Source: Amblyomma americanum
Taxonomy: Eukaryota > Arthropoda > Arachnida > Ixodida > Ixodidae
Direction: 5' to 3'
DNA length: 64,000 nucleotides
NCBI RefSeq assembly: GCF_052857255.1
Contig: NW_027526486.1
Coordinates: 2,170,001-2,234,000 of the forward strand
Below are positions 47,378-60,940 of this stretch, piece by piece. Below the pieces are notes generated by a model that saw only the letters and a program-made list of their open reading frames with translations, searched no databases and had not been told where the DNA came from. How positions within the stretch are numbered: the stretch's first letter is position 1; each line of letters opens with the position of its first letter. A program made the translations under genes and the position numbers.

Positions 47378-50300
47378 AGCCGGAATACAAGTTTTCGCGC
47401 AGTTCTGAGAGAAAAGGTTTACACCTTTCTCTCGTCTACTCTTCGAAGACTTGTAAAATCGATGCCCGTGAATCTTGCTAGTTTCGATCTAAAACGATGT
47501 ATCTCGTTGTTTTGAGCCGGAATACAATTTTTCGCGCAGTTCTGAGAGAAAAAGTTTACACCATTCTCCCGTCTACTATTCAACGACTTGTAAAATCGAT
47601 GCTCGTGAGTCTTGCTAGTTTCGACCTAAAACGATGTATCCCATTGTTTTGAGCCGGAATACAAGTTTTCGCGCAGTTCTGAGAGAAAAAGTTTACACCT
47701 TTCTCTTGTCTACTCTTCGACGACTTGTAAAATCGATGCTCGTGAATCTTGGTAGTTTCGATCTAAAACGATGTATCCCGTTGTTTTGAGCTAGAATACA
47801 AGTTTTCGCGCAGTTCTGAGAGAAAAAGTTTACACCTTTCTCTCGTGTACTGTTCGACGAATTGTAAAATCGATGCTCGTGAATCTTGCTAGTTTCGATC
47901 TAAAACGATGTATCCCGTTGTTTTGAGCCGGAATACAAGTTTTCGCGCAGTTCTGAGAGAAAAAGTTTACACCTTTCTCTCGTGTACTCTTCGACGACGT
48001 GTAAAATCGATGCTCGTGAATCTTGCTAGTTTCGATCTAAAACAATGTATCCCGTTGTTTTGAGCCAGAATACAAGTTTTCGTGCAGTTCTGAGAGAAAA
48101 CGTTTACACCTTTCTCTCGTCTACTCTTCGACAACTTGTAAAATCGATGCTCGTGAATCTTGCTAGTTTCGATCTAAAACAATGTATCCCGTTGTTTTGA
48201 GCCGGAATACAAGTTTTCGCGCAGTTCTGAGAGAAAAAGTTTACACCTTTCTCTTGTCTACTCTTCGACGACTTGTAAAATCGATGCTCGTGAATCTTCC
48301 TAGTTTCGATCTAAAACGATGTTTCTCGTTGTTTTGAGCCGGAATACAAGTTTTCGCGCAGTTCTGAGAGAAAAAGTTTACACCTTTCTCTTGTCTACTC
48401 TTCGACGACTTTTAAAATCGGTGCTCGTGAATCTTGGTAGTTTCGATCTAAAACGATGTATTCCGTTGTTTTGAGCTGGAATACAAGTTTTCTCGCAGTT
48501 CTGAGAGAAAAAGTTTACACCTTTCTCTTGTCTACTCTTCGACGACTTTTAAAATCGATGCTCGTGAATCTTGGTAGTTTCGATCTAAAACGATGTATCC
48601 CGTTGTTTTGAGCCAGAATACAAGTTTTCGCGCAGTTCTGAGAGAAAAAGTTTACACCTTTCTCTCGTGTACTGTTCGACGACTTGTAAAATCGATGCTC
48701 GTGAATCTTGCTAGTTTCGATCTAAAACGATGTATCCCGTTGTTTTGAGCCGGAATACAAGTTTTCGCGCAGTTCTGAGAGAAAAAGTTTACACCTTTCT
48801 CTCGTCTACTCTTCGACAACTTGTAAAATCGATGCTCGTGAATCTTGCTAGTTTCGATCTAAAACAATGTATCCCGTTGTTTTGAGCCGGAATACAAGTT
48901 TTCGCGCAGTTCTGAGAGAAAAAGTTTACACCTTTCTCTCGTGTACTGTTCGACGACTTGTAAAATCGATGCTCGTGAATCTTGCTAGTTTCGATCTAAA
49001 ACGATGTATCCCGTTGTTTTGAGCCGGAATACAAGTTTTCGCGCAGTTCTGAGAGAAAAAGTTTACACCTTTCTCTCGTCTACCCTTCGACGACTTGTAA
49101 AATCGATGCTCGTGAATCTAGCTAGTTTCGATCTAAAACGATGTATCCCGTTGTTTTGAGCCGGAATACAAGTTTTCGCGCAGTTCTGAGAGAAAAAGTT
49201 TACACCTTTCTCTCGTGTACTGTTCGACGACTTGTAAAATCGATGCTCGTGAATATTGCTAGTTTCGATCTAAAACGATGTATCCCGTTGTTTTGAGCCG
49301 GAATACAAGTTTTCGCGCAGTTCTCAGAGAAAAAGTTTACACCTTTCTCTCGTGTACTCTTCGACGACGTGTAAAATCGATGCTCTTGAATCTTGCTAGT
49401 TTCGATCTAAAACAATGTATCCCGTTGTTTTGAGCCAGAATACAAGTTTTCGTGCAGTTCTGAGAGAAAAAGTTTACACCTTTCTCTCGTCTACTCTTCG
49501 ACAACTTGTAAAATCGATGCTCCAGAATCTTGCTAGTTTCGATCTAAAACAATGTATCCCGTTGTTTTGAGCCGGAATACAAGTTTTCGCGCAGTTCTGA
49601 GAGAAAAAGTTTACACCTTTCTCTCGTCTACTCTTCGAGGACTTGTAAAATCGATGCTCGTGAATCGTGCTAGTTTCGATCCAAAACGATGTATCCCGTT
49701 GTTTTGAGCCGGAATACAAGTTTTCCCGCAGTTGTGAGAGAAAAAGTTTACACCTTTCTCTCGTCTACTCTTCGACGACTTGTAAAATCGATGCTCGTGA
49801 ATCTTGCTAGCTTCGATCTAAAACGATGTATCTCGTTGTTTTGAGCCGGAATACAAGTTTTCGCGCAGTTCTGAGAGAAAAAGTTTACACCTTTCTCCCG
49901 TCTACTATTCGACGACTTGTAAAATCGATGCTCGTGAGTCTTGCTAGTTTCGACCTAAAACGATGTATCCCGTTGTTTTGAGCCGGAATACAAGTTTTCG
50001 CGCAGTTCTGAGAGAAAAAGTTTACACCTTTCTCTTGTCTACTCTTCGACGACTTGTAAAATCGATGCTCGTGAATCTTGGTAGTTTCGATCTAAAACGA
50101 TGTATCCCGTTGTTTTGAGCCAGAATACAAGTTTTCGCGCAGTTCTGAGAGAAAAAGTTTACACCTTTCTCTCGTGTACTGTTCGACGACTTGTAAAATC
50201 GATGCTCGTGAATCTTGCTAGTTTCGATCTAAAACGATGTATCCCGTTGTTTTGAGCCGGAATACAAGTTTTCGCGCAGTTCTGAGAGAAAAAGTTTACA

Positions 50301-52309
50301 CCTTTCTCTTGTCTAATCTTCGACGACTTGTAAAATCGATGCTCGTGAATCTTGCCAGTTTCGATCTAAAACGATGTATCCCGTTGTTTTGAGCCGGAAT
50401 ACAAGTTTTCGCGCAGTTCTGAGAGAAAAAGTTTACACCTTTCTCTCGTGTACTGTTCGACGACTTGTAAAATCGATGCTCGTGAATCTTGCTAGTTTCG
50501 ATCTAAAACGATGTATCCCGTTGTTTTCAGCCAGAATACAAGTTTTCGTGCAGTTCTGAGAGAAAAAGTTTACTCCTTTCTCTCGTCTACTCTTCGACAA
50601 CTTGTAAAATCGATGCTCGTGAATCTTGCTAGTTTCGATCTAAAACAATGTATCCCGTTGTTTTGAGCCGGAATACAAGTTTTCGCGCAGTTCTGAGAGA
50701 AAAAGTTTACACCTTTCTCCCGTCTACTCTTCGAGGACTTGTAAAATCGATGCTCGTGAATCTTGCTAGTTTCGATCCAAAACGATGTATCCCGTTGTTT
50801 TGAGCCGGAATACAAGTTTTCCCGCAGTTCTGAGAGAAAAAGTTTACACCTTTCTCTCGTCTACTCTTCGACGACTTGTAAAATCGATGCTCGTGAATCT
50901 TGCTAGTTTCGATCTAAAACGATGTATCTCGTTGTTTTGAGCCGGAATACAAGTTTTCGCGCAGTTCTGAGAGAAAAAGTTTACACCTTTCTCCCGTCTA
51001 CTATTCGGCGACTTGTAAAATCGATGCTCGTGAGTCTTGCTAGTTTCGACCTAAAACGATGTATTCCGTTGTTTTGAGCTGGAATACAAGTTTTCGCGCA
51101 GTTCTGAGAGAAAAAGTTTACACCTTTCACTTGTCTACTCTTCGACGACTTTTAAAATCGATGCTCGTGAATCTTGGTAGTTTCGATCTAAAACGATGTA
51201 TCCCGTTGTTTTGAGCCAGAATACAAGTTTTCGCGCAGTTCTGAGAGAAAAAGTTTACACCTTTCTCTCGTGTACTGTTCAATGACTTGTAAAATTGATG
51301 CTCGTGAATCTTGCTAGTTTCGATCTAAAACGATGTATCCCGTTGTTTTGAGCCGGAATACAAGTTTTCGCGCAGTTCTGAGAGAAAAAGTTTACACCTT
51401 TCTCTTGTCTACTCTTCGACGACTTGTAAAATCGATGCTCGTGAATCTTGGTAGTTTCGATCTAAAACGATGTATCCCGTTGTTTTGAGCCAGAATACAA
51501 GTTTTCGCGCAGTTCTGAGAGAAAAAGTTTACACCTTTCTCTCGTGTACTGTTCGACGACTTGTAAAATCGATGCTCGTGAATCTTGCTAGTTTCGATCT
51601 AAAACGATGTATCCCGTTGTTTTGAGCCGGAATACAAGTTTTCGCGCAGTTCTGAGAGAAAAAGTTTACACCTTTCTCTTGTCTACTCTTCGACGAGTTG
51701 TAAAATCGATGCTCGTGAATCTTGCCAGTTTCGATCTAAAACGATGTATCCCGTTGTTTTGAGCCGGAATACAAGTTTTCGCGCAGTTCTGAGAGAAAAA
51801 GTTTACACCTTTCTCTCGTGTACTGTTCGACGACTTGTAAAATCGATGCTCGTGAATCTTGCTAGTTTCGATCTAAAACGATGTATCCCGTTGTTTTCAG
51901 CCAGAATACAAGTTTTCGTGCAGTTCTGAGAGAAAACGTTTACACCTTTCTCTCGTCTACTCTTCGACAACTTGTAAAATCGATGCTCGTGAATCTTGCT
52001 AGTTTCGATCTAAAACAATGTATCCCGTTGTTTTGAGCCGGAATACAAGTTTTCGCGCAGTTCTGAGAGAAAAAGTTTACACCTTTCTCCCGTCTACTCT
52101 TCGAGGACTTGTAAAATCGATGCTCGTGAATCTTGCTAGTTTCGATCCAAAACGATGTATCCCGTTGTTTTGAGCCGGAATACAAGTTTTCCCGCAGTTC
52201 TGAGAGAAAAAGTTTACACCTTTCTCTCGTCTACCCTTCGACGACTTGTGAAATCGATGCTCGTGAATCTAGCTAGTTTCGATCTAAAACGATGTATCCC
52301 GTTGTTTTT
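47378..52309 (+). repeat. Zone 4 interval 1 (36 monomers, 4,932 bp)
   Basis: No gene. Runs from the A of the TTTTTAGCC tag at 47,378 to that at 52,310, exactly 36 x 137. It contains a 10-monomer partial repeat (50,374 and 51,744, 1,370 bp apart). CTTGTCTAC, ACTGTTCG, CCCGTCTACTATTCG, CGACAAC and CGAGGAC monomers alternate. I saw no indel in it. Confidence 0.75.
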
Positions 52310-53133
52310 AGCCGGAATACAAGTTTTCGCGCAGTTCTGAGAGAAAAGGTTTACACCTTTCTCTCGTCTACTCTTCGAAGACTTGTAAAATCGATGCCCG
52401 TGAATCTTGCTAGTTTCGATCTAAAACGATGTATCTCGTTGTTTTGAGCCGGAATACAAGTTTTCGCGCAGTTCTGAGAGAAAAAGTTTACACCATTCTC
52501 CCGTCTACTATTCGACGACTTGTAAAATCGATGCTCGTGAGTCTTGCTAGTTTCGACCTAAAACGATGTATCCCGTTGTTTTGAGCCGGAATACAAGTTT
52601 TCGCGCAGTTCTGAGAGAAAAAGTTTACACCTTTCTCTTGTCTACTCTTCGACGACTTGTAAAATCGATGCTCGTGAATCTTGGTAGTTTCAATCTAAAA
52701 CAATGTATCCTGTTGTTTTGAGCCAGAATACAAGTTTTCGCGCAGTTCTGAGAGAAAAAGTTCACACCTTTCTCTCGTGTACTGTTCGACGACTTGTAAA
52801 ATCGATGCTCGTGAATCTTGCTAGTTTCGATCTAAAACGATGTATCCCGTTGTTTTGAGCCGGAATACAAGTTTTCGCGCAGTTCTAAGAGAAAAAGTTT
52901 ACACCTTTCTCTTGTCTACTCTTCGACGACTTGTAAAATCGATGCTCGTGAATCTTGCCAGTTTCGATCTAAAACGATGTATCCCGTTGTTTTGAGCCGG
53001 AATACAAGTTTTCGCGCAGTTCTGAGAGAAAAAGTTTAAACCTTTCTCTCGTGTACTGTTCGACGACTTGTAAAATCGATGCTCGTGAATCTTGCTAGTT
53101 TCGATCTAAAACGATGTATCCCGTTGTTTTCAG
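49435..53133 (+). repeat. 27-monomer unit, copy 1 (3,699 bp, zone 4)
   Basis: Matches 53,134-56,455 at an offset of exactly 27 x 137. Shared private tags are GTCTAATCTTCG (50,311 and 54,010), TTTACTCCTTTC (near 50,570 and 54,269) and GTATTCCG with GAGCTGG (near 51,062 and 54,761). Substitutions separate the copies, for example GCAGTTGTGAG near 49,730, so it is older than the zone 3 units. Confidence 0.78.
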
Positions 53134-56100
53134 CCAGAATACAAGTTTTCGTGCAGTTCTGAGAGAAAAAGTTTACACCTTTCTCTCGTCTACTCTTCGA
53201 CAACTTGTAAAATCGATGCTCGTGAATCTTGCTAGTTTCGATCTAAAACAATGTATCCCGTTGTTTTGAGCCGGAATACAAGTTTTCGCGCAGTTCTGAG
53301 AGAAAAAGTTTACACCTTTCTCCCGTCTACTCTTCGAGGACTTGTAAAATCGATGCTCGTGAATCTTGCTAGTTTCGATCCAAAACGATGTATCCCGTTG
53401 TTTTGAGCCGGAATACAAGTTTTCCCGCAGTTCTGAGAGAAAAAGTTTACACCTTTCTCTCGTCTACTCTTCGACGACTTGTAAAATCGATGCTCGTGAA
53501 TCTTGCTAGTTTCGATCTAAAACGATGTATCTCGTTGTTTTGAGCCGGAATACAAGTTTTCGCGCAGTTCTGAGAGAAAAAGTTTACACCTTTCTCCCGT
53601 CTACTATTCGACGACTTGTAAAATCGATGATCGTGAGTCTTGCTAGTTTCGACCTAAAACGATGTATTCCGTTGTTTTGAGCTGGAATACAAGTTTTCTC
53701 GCAGTTCTGAGAGAAAAAGTTTACACCTTTCTCTTGTCTACTCTTCGACGACTTTTAAAATCGATGCTCGTGAATCTTGGTAGTTTCGATCTAAAACGAT
53801 GTATCCCGTTGTTTTGAGCCAGAATACAAGTTTTCGCGCAGTTCTGAGAGAAAAAGTTTACACCTTTCTCTCGTGTACTGTTCGACGACTTGTAAAATCG
53901 ATGCTCGTGAATCTTGCTAGTTTCGATCTAAAACGATGTATCCCGTTGTTTTGAGCCGGAATACAAGTTTTCGCGCAGTTCTGAGAGAAAAAGTTTACAC
54001 CTTTCTCTTGTCTAATCTTCGACGACTTGTAAAATCGATGCTCGTGAATCTTGCCAGTTTCGATCTAAAACGATGTATCCCGTTGTTTTGAGCCGGAATA
54101 CAAGTTTTCGCGCAGTTCTGAGAGAAAAAGTTTACACCTTTCTCTCGTGTACTGTTCGACGACTTGTAAAATCGATGCTCGTGAATCTTGCTAGTTTCGA
54201 TCTAAAACGATGTATCCCGTTGTTTTCAGCCAGAATACAAGGTTTCGTGCAGTTCTGAGAGAAAAAGTTTACTCCTTTCTCTCGTCTACTCTTCGACAAC
54301 TTGTAAAATCGATGCTCGTGAATCTTGCTAGTTTCGATCTAAAACAATGTATCCCGTTGTTTTGAGCCGGAATACAAGTTTTCGCGCAGTTCTGAGAGAA
54401 AAAGTTTACACCTTTCTCCCGTCTACTCTTCGAGGACTTGTAAAATCGATGCTCGTGAATCTTGCTAGTTTCGATCCAAAACGATGTATCCCGTTGTTTT
54501 GAGCCGGAATACAAGTTTTCCCGCAGTTCTGAGAGAAAAAGTTTACACCTTTTTCTCGTCTACTCTTCGACGACTTGTAAAATCGATGCTCGTGAATCTT
54601 GCTAGTTTCGATCTAAAACGATGTATCTCGTTGTTTTGAGCCGGAATACAAGTTTTCGCGCAGTTCTGAGAGAAAAAGTTTACACCTTTCTCCCGTCTAC
54701 TATTCGACGACTTGTAAAATCGATGCTCGTGAGTCTTGCTAGTTTCGACCTAAAACGATGTATTCCGTTGTTTTGAGCTGGAATACAAGTTTTCGCGCAG
54801 TTCTGAGAGAAAAAGTTTACACCTTTCTCTTGTCTACTCTTCGACGACTTTTAAAATCGATGCTCGTGAATCTTGGTAGTTTCGATCTAAAACGATGTAT
54901 CCCGTTGTTTTGAGCCAGAATACAAGTTTTCGCGCAGTTCTGAGAGAAAAAGTTTACACCTTTCTCTCGTGTACTGTTCGACGACTTGTAAAATTGATGC
55001 TCGTGAATCTTGCTAGTTTCGATCTAAAACGATGTATTCCGTTGTTTTGAGCCGGAATACAAGTTTTCGCGCAGTTCTGAGAGAAAAAGTTTACACCTTT
55101 CTCTTGTCTACTCTTCGACGACTTGTAAAATTGATGCTCGTGAATCTTGGTAGTTTCGATCTAAAACGATGTATCCCGTTGTTTTGAGCCAGAATACAAG
55201 TTTTCGCGCAGTTCTGAGAGAAAAAGTTTACACCTTTCTCTCGTGTACTGTTCGACAACTTGTAAAATCGATGCTCGTGAATCTTGCTAGTTTCGATCTA
55301 AAACGATGTATCCCGTTGTTTTGAGCCGGAATACAAGTTTTCGCGCAGTTCTGAGAGAAAAAGTTTACACCTTTCTCTTGTCTACTTTTCGACGAGTTGT
55401 AAAATCGATGCTCGTGAATCTTGCCAGTTTCGATCTAAAACGATGTATCCCGTTGTTTTGAGCCGGAATACAAGTTTTCGCGCAGTTCTGAGAGAAAAAG
55501 TTTACACCTTTCTCTCGTGTACTGTTCGACGACTTGTAAAATCGATGCTCGTGAATCTTGCTAGTTTCGATCTAAAACGATGTATCCCGTTGTTTTCAGC
55601 CAGAATACAAGTTTTCGTGCAGTTCTGAGAGAAAACGTTTACACCTTTCTCTCGTCTACTCTTCGACAACTTGTAAAATCGATGCTCGTGAATCTTGCTA
55701 GTTTCGATCTAAAACAATGTATCCCGTTGTTTTGAGCCGGAATACAAGTTTTCGCGCAGTTCTGAGAGAAAAAGTTTACACCTTTCTCCCGTCTACTCTT
55801 CGAGGACTTGTAAAATCGATGCTCGTGAATCTTGCTAGTTTCGATCCAAAACGATGTATCCCGTTGTTTTGAGCCGGAATACAAGTTTTCCCGCAGTTCT
55901 GAGAGAAAAAGTTTACACCTTTCTCTCGTCTACCCTTCGACGACTTGTGAAATCGATGCTCGTGAATCTAGCTAGTTTCGATCTAAAACGATGTATCCCG
56001 TTGTTTTTAGCCGGAATACAAGTTTTCGCGCAGTTCTGAGAGAAAAGGTTTACACCTTTCTCTCGTCTACTCTTCGAAGACTTGTAAAATCGATGCCCGT

Positions 56101-56455
56101 GAATCTTGCTAGTTTCGATCTAAAACGATGTATCTCGTTGTTTTGAGCCGGAATACAAGTTTTCGCGCAGTTCTGAGAGAAAAAGTTTACACCATTCTCC
56201 CGTCTACTATTCGACGACTTGTAAAATCGATGCTCGTGAGTCTTGCTAGTTTCGACCTAAAACGATGTATCCCGTTGTTTTGAGCCGGAATACAAGTTTT
56301 CGCGCAGTTCTGAGAGAAAAAGTTTACACCTTTCTCTCGTGTACTGTTCGACGACTTGTAAAATCGATGCTCATGAATCTTGGTAGTTTCAATCTAAAAC
56401 GATGTATCCTGTTGTTTTGAGCCAGAATACAAGTTTTCGCGCAGTTCTGAGAGAA
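53134..56455 (+). repeat. 27-monomer unit, copy 2, truncated (zone 4)
   Basis: Follows 49,435-53,133 directly and keeps its monomer order to about 56,455. There a CGACAAC monomer appears where copy 1 has a GTTCACACC monomer. It overlaps the TTTTTAGCC interval that ends at 56,008. Confidence 0.75.
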
Positions 56456-57926
56456 AAAGTTTACACCTTTCTCTCGTCTACTCTTCGACAACTTGTAAAA
56501 TCGATGCTCGTGAATCTTGCTAGTTTCGATCTAAAACAATGTATCCCGTTGTTTTGAGCCGGAATACAAGTTTTCGCGCAGTTCTGAGAGAAAAAGTTTA
56601 CACCTTTCTCCCGTCTACTCTTCGAGGACTTGTAAAATCGATGCTCGTGAATCTTGCTAGTTTCGATCCAAAACGATGTATCCCGTTGTTTTGAGCCGGA
56701 ATACAAGTTTTCCCGCAGTTCTGAGAGAAAAAGTTTACACCTTTCTCTCGTCTACTCTTCGACGACTTCTAAAATCGATGCTCGTGAATCTTGCTAGTTT
56801 CGATCTAAAACGATGTATCTCGTTGTTTTGAGCCGGAATACAAGTTTTCGCGCAGTTCTGAGAGAAAAAGTTTACACCTTTCTCCCGTCTACTATTCGAC
56901 GACTTGTAAAATCGATGATCGTGAGTCTTGCTAGTTTCGACCTAAAACGATGTATTCCGTTGTTTTGAGCTGGAATACAAGTTTTCGCGCAGTTCTGAGA
57001 GAAAAAGTTTACACCTTTCTCTTGTCTACTCTTCGACGACTTTTAAAATCGATGCTCGTGAATCTTGGTAGTTTCGATCTAAAACGATGTATCCCGTTGT
57101 TTTGAGCCAGAATACAAGTTTTCGCGCAGTTCTGAGAGAAAAAGTTTACACCTTTCTCTCGTGTACTGTTCGACGACTTGTAAAATCGATGCTCGTGAAT
57201 CTTGCTAGTTTCGATCTAAAACGATGTATCCCGTTGTTTTGAGCCAGAATACAAGTTTTCGCGCAGTTCTGAGAGAAAAAGTTTACACCTTTCTCTTGTC
57301 TACTCTTCGGCGAGTTGTAAAATCGATGCTCGTGAATCTTGCCAGTTTCGATCTAAAACGATGTATCCCGTTGTTTTGAGCCGGAATACAAGTTTTCGCG
57401 CAGTTCTGAGAGAAAAAGTTTACACCTTTCTCTCGTGTACTGTTCGACGACTTGTAAAATCGATGCTCGTGAATCTTGCTAGTTTCGATCTAAAACGATG
57501 TATCCCGTTGTTTTCAGCCAGAATACAAGTTTTCGTGCAGTTCTGAGAGAAAACGTTTACACCTTTCTCTCGTCTACTCTTCGACAACTTGTAAAATCGA
57601 TGCTCGTGAATCTTGCTAGTTTCGATCTAAAACAATGTATCCCGTTGTTTTGAGCCGGAATACAAGTTTTCGCGCAGTTCTGAGAGAAAAAGTTTACACC
57701 TTTCTCCCGTCTACTCTTCGAGGACTTGTAAAATCGATGCTCGTGAATCTTGCTAGTTTCGATCCAAAACGATGTATCCCGTTGTTTTGAGCCGGAATAC
57801 AAGTTTTCCCGCAGTTCTGAGAGAAAAAGTTTACACCTTTCTCTCGTCTACCCTTCGACGACTTGTGAAATCGATGCTCGTGAATCTAGCTAGTTTCGAT
57901 CTAAAACGATGTATCCCGTTGTTTTT
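56009..57926 (+). repeat. Zone 4 14-monomer interval, first
   Basis: No gene. From TTTTTAGCC at 56,009 to 57,927, exactly 1,918 bp. The start (GCCCGTGAATC, CACCATTCTCC, GTGAGTC monomers) and the end (CGACAAC, CGAGGAC, CTACCCTTCG with CTAGCTAG) match the next interval, while the middle monomers differ. Private variants include CTCATGAATC near 56,372 and CGACTTCTAAAA near 56,765. Confidence 0.72.
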
Positions 57927-59844
57927 AGCCGGAACACAAGTTTTCGCGCAGTTCTGAGAGAAAATGTTTACACCTTTCTCTCGTCTACTCTTCGAAGACT
58001 TGTAAAATCGATGCCCGTGAATCTTGCTAGTTTCGATCTAAAACGATGTATCTCGTTGTTTTGAGCCGGAATACAAGTTTTCGCGCAGTTCTGAGAGAAA
58101 AAGTTTACACCATTCTCCCGTCTACTATTCGACGACTTGTAAAATCGATGCTCGTGAGTCTTGCTAGTTTCGACCTAAAACGATGTATCCCGTTGTTTTG
58201 AGCCGGAATACAAGTTTTCGCGCAGTTCTGAGAGAAAAAGTTTACACCTTTCTCTCGTGTACTGTTCGACGACTTGTAAAATCGATGCTCGTGAATCTTG
58301 GTAGTTTCAATCTAAAACGATGTATCCTGTTGTTTTGAGCCAGAATACAAGTTTTCGCGCAGTTCTGAGAGAAAAAGTTCACACCTTTCTCTCGTGTACT
58401 GTTCGACGACTTGTAAAATCGATGCTCGTGAATCTTGCTAGTTTCGATCTAAAACGATGTATCCCGTTGTTTTGAGCCGGAATACAAGTTTTCGCGCAGT
58501 TCTGAGAGAAAAAGTTTACACCTTTCTCTTGTCTACTCTTCGACGACTTGTAAAATCGATGCTCGTGAATCTTGCCAGTTTCGATCTAAAACGATGTATC
58601 CCGTTGTTTTGAGCCGGAATACAAGTTTTCGCGCAGTTCTGAGAGAAAAAGTTTACACCTTTCTCTCGTGTACTGTTCGACGACTTGTAAAATCGATGCT
58701 CGTGAATCTTGCTAGTTTCGATCTAAAACGATGTATCCCGTTGTTTTCAGCCAGAATACAAGTTTTCGTGCAGTTCTGAGAGAAAAAGTTTACACCTTTC
58801 TCTTGTCTACTCTTCGACGACTTTTAAAATCGATGCTCGTGAATCTTGGTAGTTTCGATCTAAAACGATGTATCCCGTTGTTTTGAGCCAGAATACAAGT
58901 TTTCGCGCAGTTCTGAGAGAAAAAGTTTACACCTTTCTCTCGTGTACTGTTCGACGACTTGTAAAATTGATGCTCGTGAATCTTGCTAGTTTCGATCTAA
59001 AACGATGTATCCCGTTGTTTTGAGCCGGAATACAAGTTTTCGCGCAGTTCTGAGAGAAAAAGTTTACACCTTTCTCTTGTCTACTCTTCGACGACTTGTA
59101 AAATTGATGCTCGTGAATCTTGGTAGTTTCGATCTAAAACGATGTATCCCGTTGTTTTGAGCCAGAATACAAGTTTTCGCGCAGTTCTGAGAGAAAAAGT
59201 TTACACCTTTCTCTCGTGTACTGTTCGACGACTTGTAAAATCGATGCTCGTGAATCTTGCCAGTTTCGATCTAAAACGATGTATCCCGTTGTTTTGAGCC
59301 GGAATACAAGTTTTCGCGCAGTTCTGAGAGAAAAAGTTTACACCTTTCTCTCGTGTACTGTTCGACGACTTGTAAAATCGGTGCTCGTGAATCTTGCTAG
59401 TTTCGATCTAAAACGATGTATCCCGTTGTTTTCAGCCAGAATACAAGTTTTCGTGCAGTTCTGAGAGAAAACGTTTACACCTTTCTCTCGTCTACTCTTC
59501 GACAACTTGTAAAATCGATGCTCGTGAATCTTGCTAGTTTCGATCTAAAACAATGTATCCCGTTGTTTTGAGCCGGAATACAAGTTTTCGCGCAGTTCTG
59601 AGAGAAAAAGTTTACACCTTTCTCCCGTCTACTCTTCGAGGACTTGTAAAATCGATGCTCGTGAATCTTGCTAGTTTCGATCCAAAACGATGTATCCCGT
59701 TGTTTTGAGCCGGAATACAAGTTTTCCCGCAGTTCTGAGAGAAAAAGTTTACACCTTTCTCTCGTCTACCCTTCGACGACTTGTGAAATCGATGCTCGTG
59801 AATCTAGCTAGTTTCGATCTAAAACGATGTATCCCGTTGTTTTT
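57927..59844 (+). repeat. Zone 4 14-monomer interval, second
   Basis: No gene. Again 1,918 bp, from 57,927 to the next TTTTTAGCC tag at 59,845. Its interior (GTTCACACC, GCCAGTTTCG, TTTTCAGCC, then CGACTTTTAAAA) resembles 61,380-62,400 more than the preceding interval, an exchange pattern. Confidence 0.72.
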
Positions 59845-60940
59845 AGCCGGAATACAAGTTTTCGCGCAGTTCTGAGAGAAAAGGTTTACACCTTTCTCTC
59901 GTCTACTCTTCGAAGACTTGTAAAATCGATGCCCGTGAATCTTGCTAGTTTCGATCTAAAACGATGTATCTCGTTGTTTTGAGCCGGAATACAAGTTTTC
60001 GCGCAGTTCTGAGAGAAAAAGTTTACACCATTCTCCCGTCTACTATTCGACGACTTGTAAAATCGATGCTCGTGAGTCTTGCTAGTTTCGACCTAAAACG
60101 ATGTATCCCGTTGTTTTGAGCCGGAATACAAGTTTTCGCGCAGTTCTGAGAGAAAAAGTTTACACCTTTCTCTCGTGTACTGTTCGACGACTTGTAAAAT
60201 CGATGCTCGTGAATCTTGGTAGTTTCAATCTAAAACGATGTATCCTGTTGTTTTGAGCCAGAATACAAGTTTTCGCGCAGTTCTGAGAGAAAAAGTTTAC
60301 ACCTTTCTCTTGTCTACTCTTCGACGAGTTGTAAAATCGATGCTCGTGAATCTTGCCAGTTTCGATCTAAAACGATGTATCCCGTTGTTTTGAGCCGGAA
60401 TACAAGTTTTCGCGCAGTTCTGAGAGAAAAAGTTTACACCTTTCTCTCGTGTACTGTTCGACGACTTGTAAAATCGGTGCTCGTGAATCTTGCTAGTTTC
60501 GATCTAAAACGATGTATCCCGTTGTTTTCAGCCAGAATACAAGTTTTCGTGCAGTTCTGAGAGAAAACGTTTACACCTTTCTCTCGTCTACTCTTCGACA
60601 ACTTGTAAAATCGATGCTCGTGAATCTTGCTAGTTTCGATCTAAAACAATGTATCCCGTTGTTTTGAGCCGGAATACAAGTTTTCGCGCAGTTCTGAGAG
60701 AAAAAGTTTACACCTTTCTCCCGTCTACTCTTCGAGGACTTGTAAAATCGATGCTCGTGAATCTTGCTAGTTTCGATCCAAAACGATGTATCCCGTTGTT
60801 TTGAGCCGGAATACAAGTTTTCCCGCAGTTCTGAGAGAAAAAGTTTACACCTTTCTCTCGTCTACCCTTCGACGACTTGTGAAATCGATGCTCGTGAATC
60901 TAGCTAGTTTCGATCTAAAACGATGTATCCCGTTGTTTTT
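59845..60940 (+). repeat. Zone 4 8-monomer interval
   Basis: Exactly 1,096 bp between TTTTTAGCC tags. It has the same start and end as the 14-monomer intervals with six interior monomers missing. TGTAAAATCGGTGC near 60,474 also occurs near 59,377, which links the two sides. Confidence 0.75.
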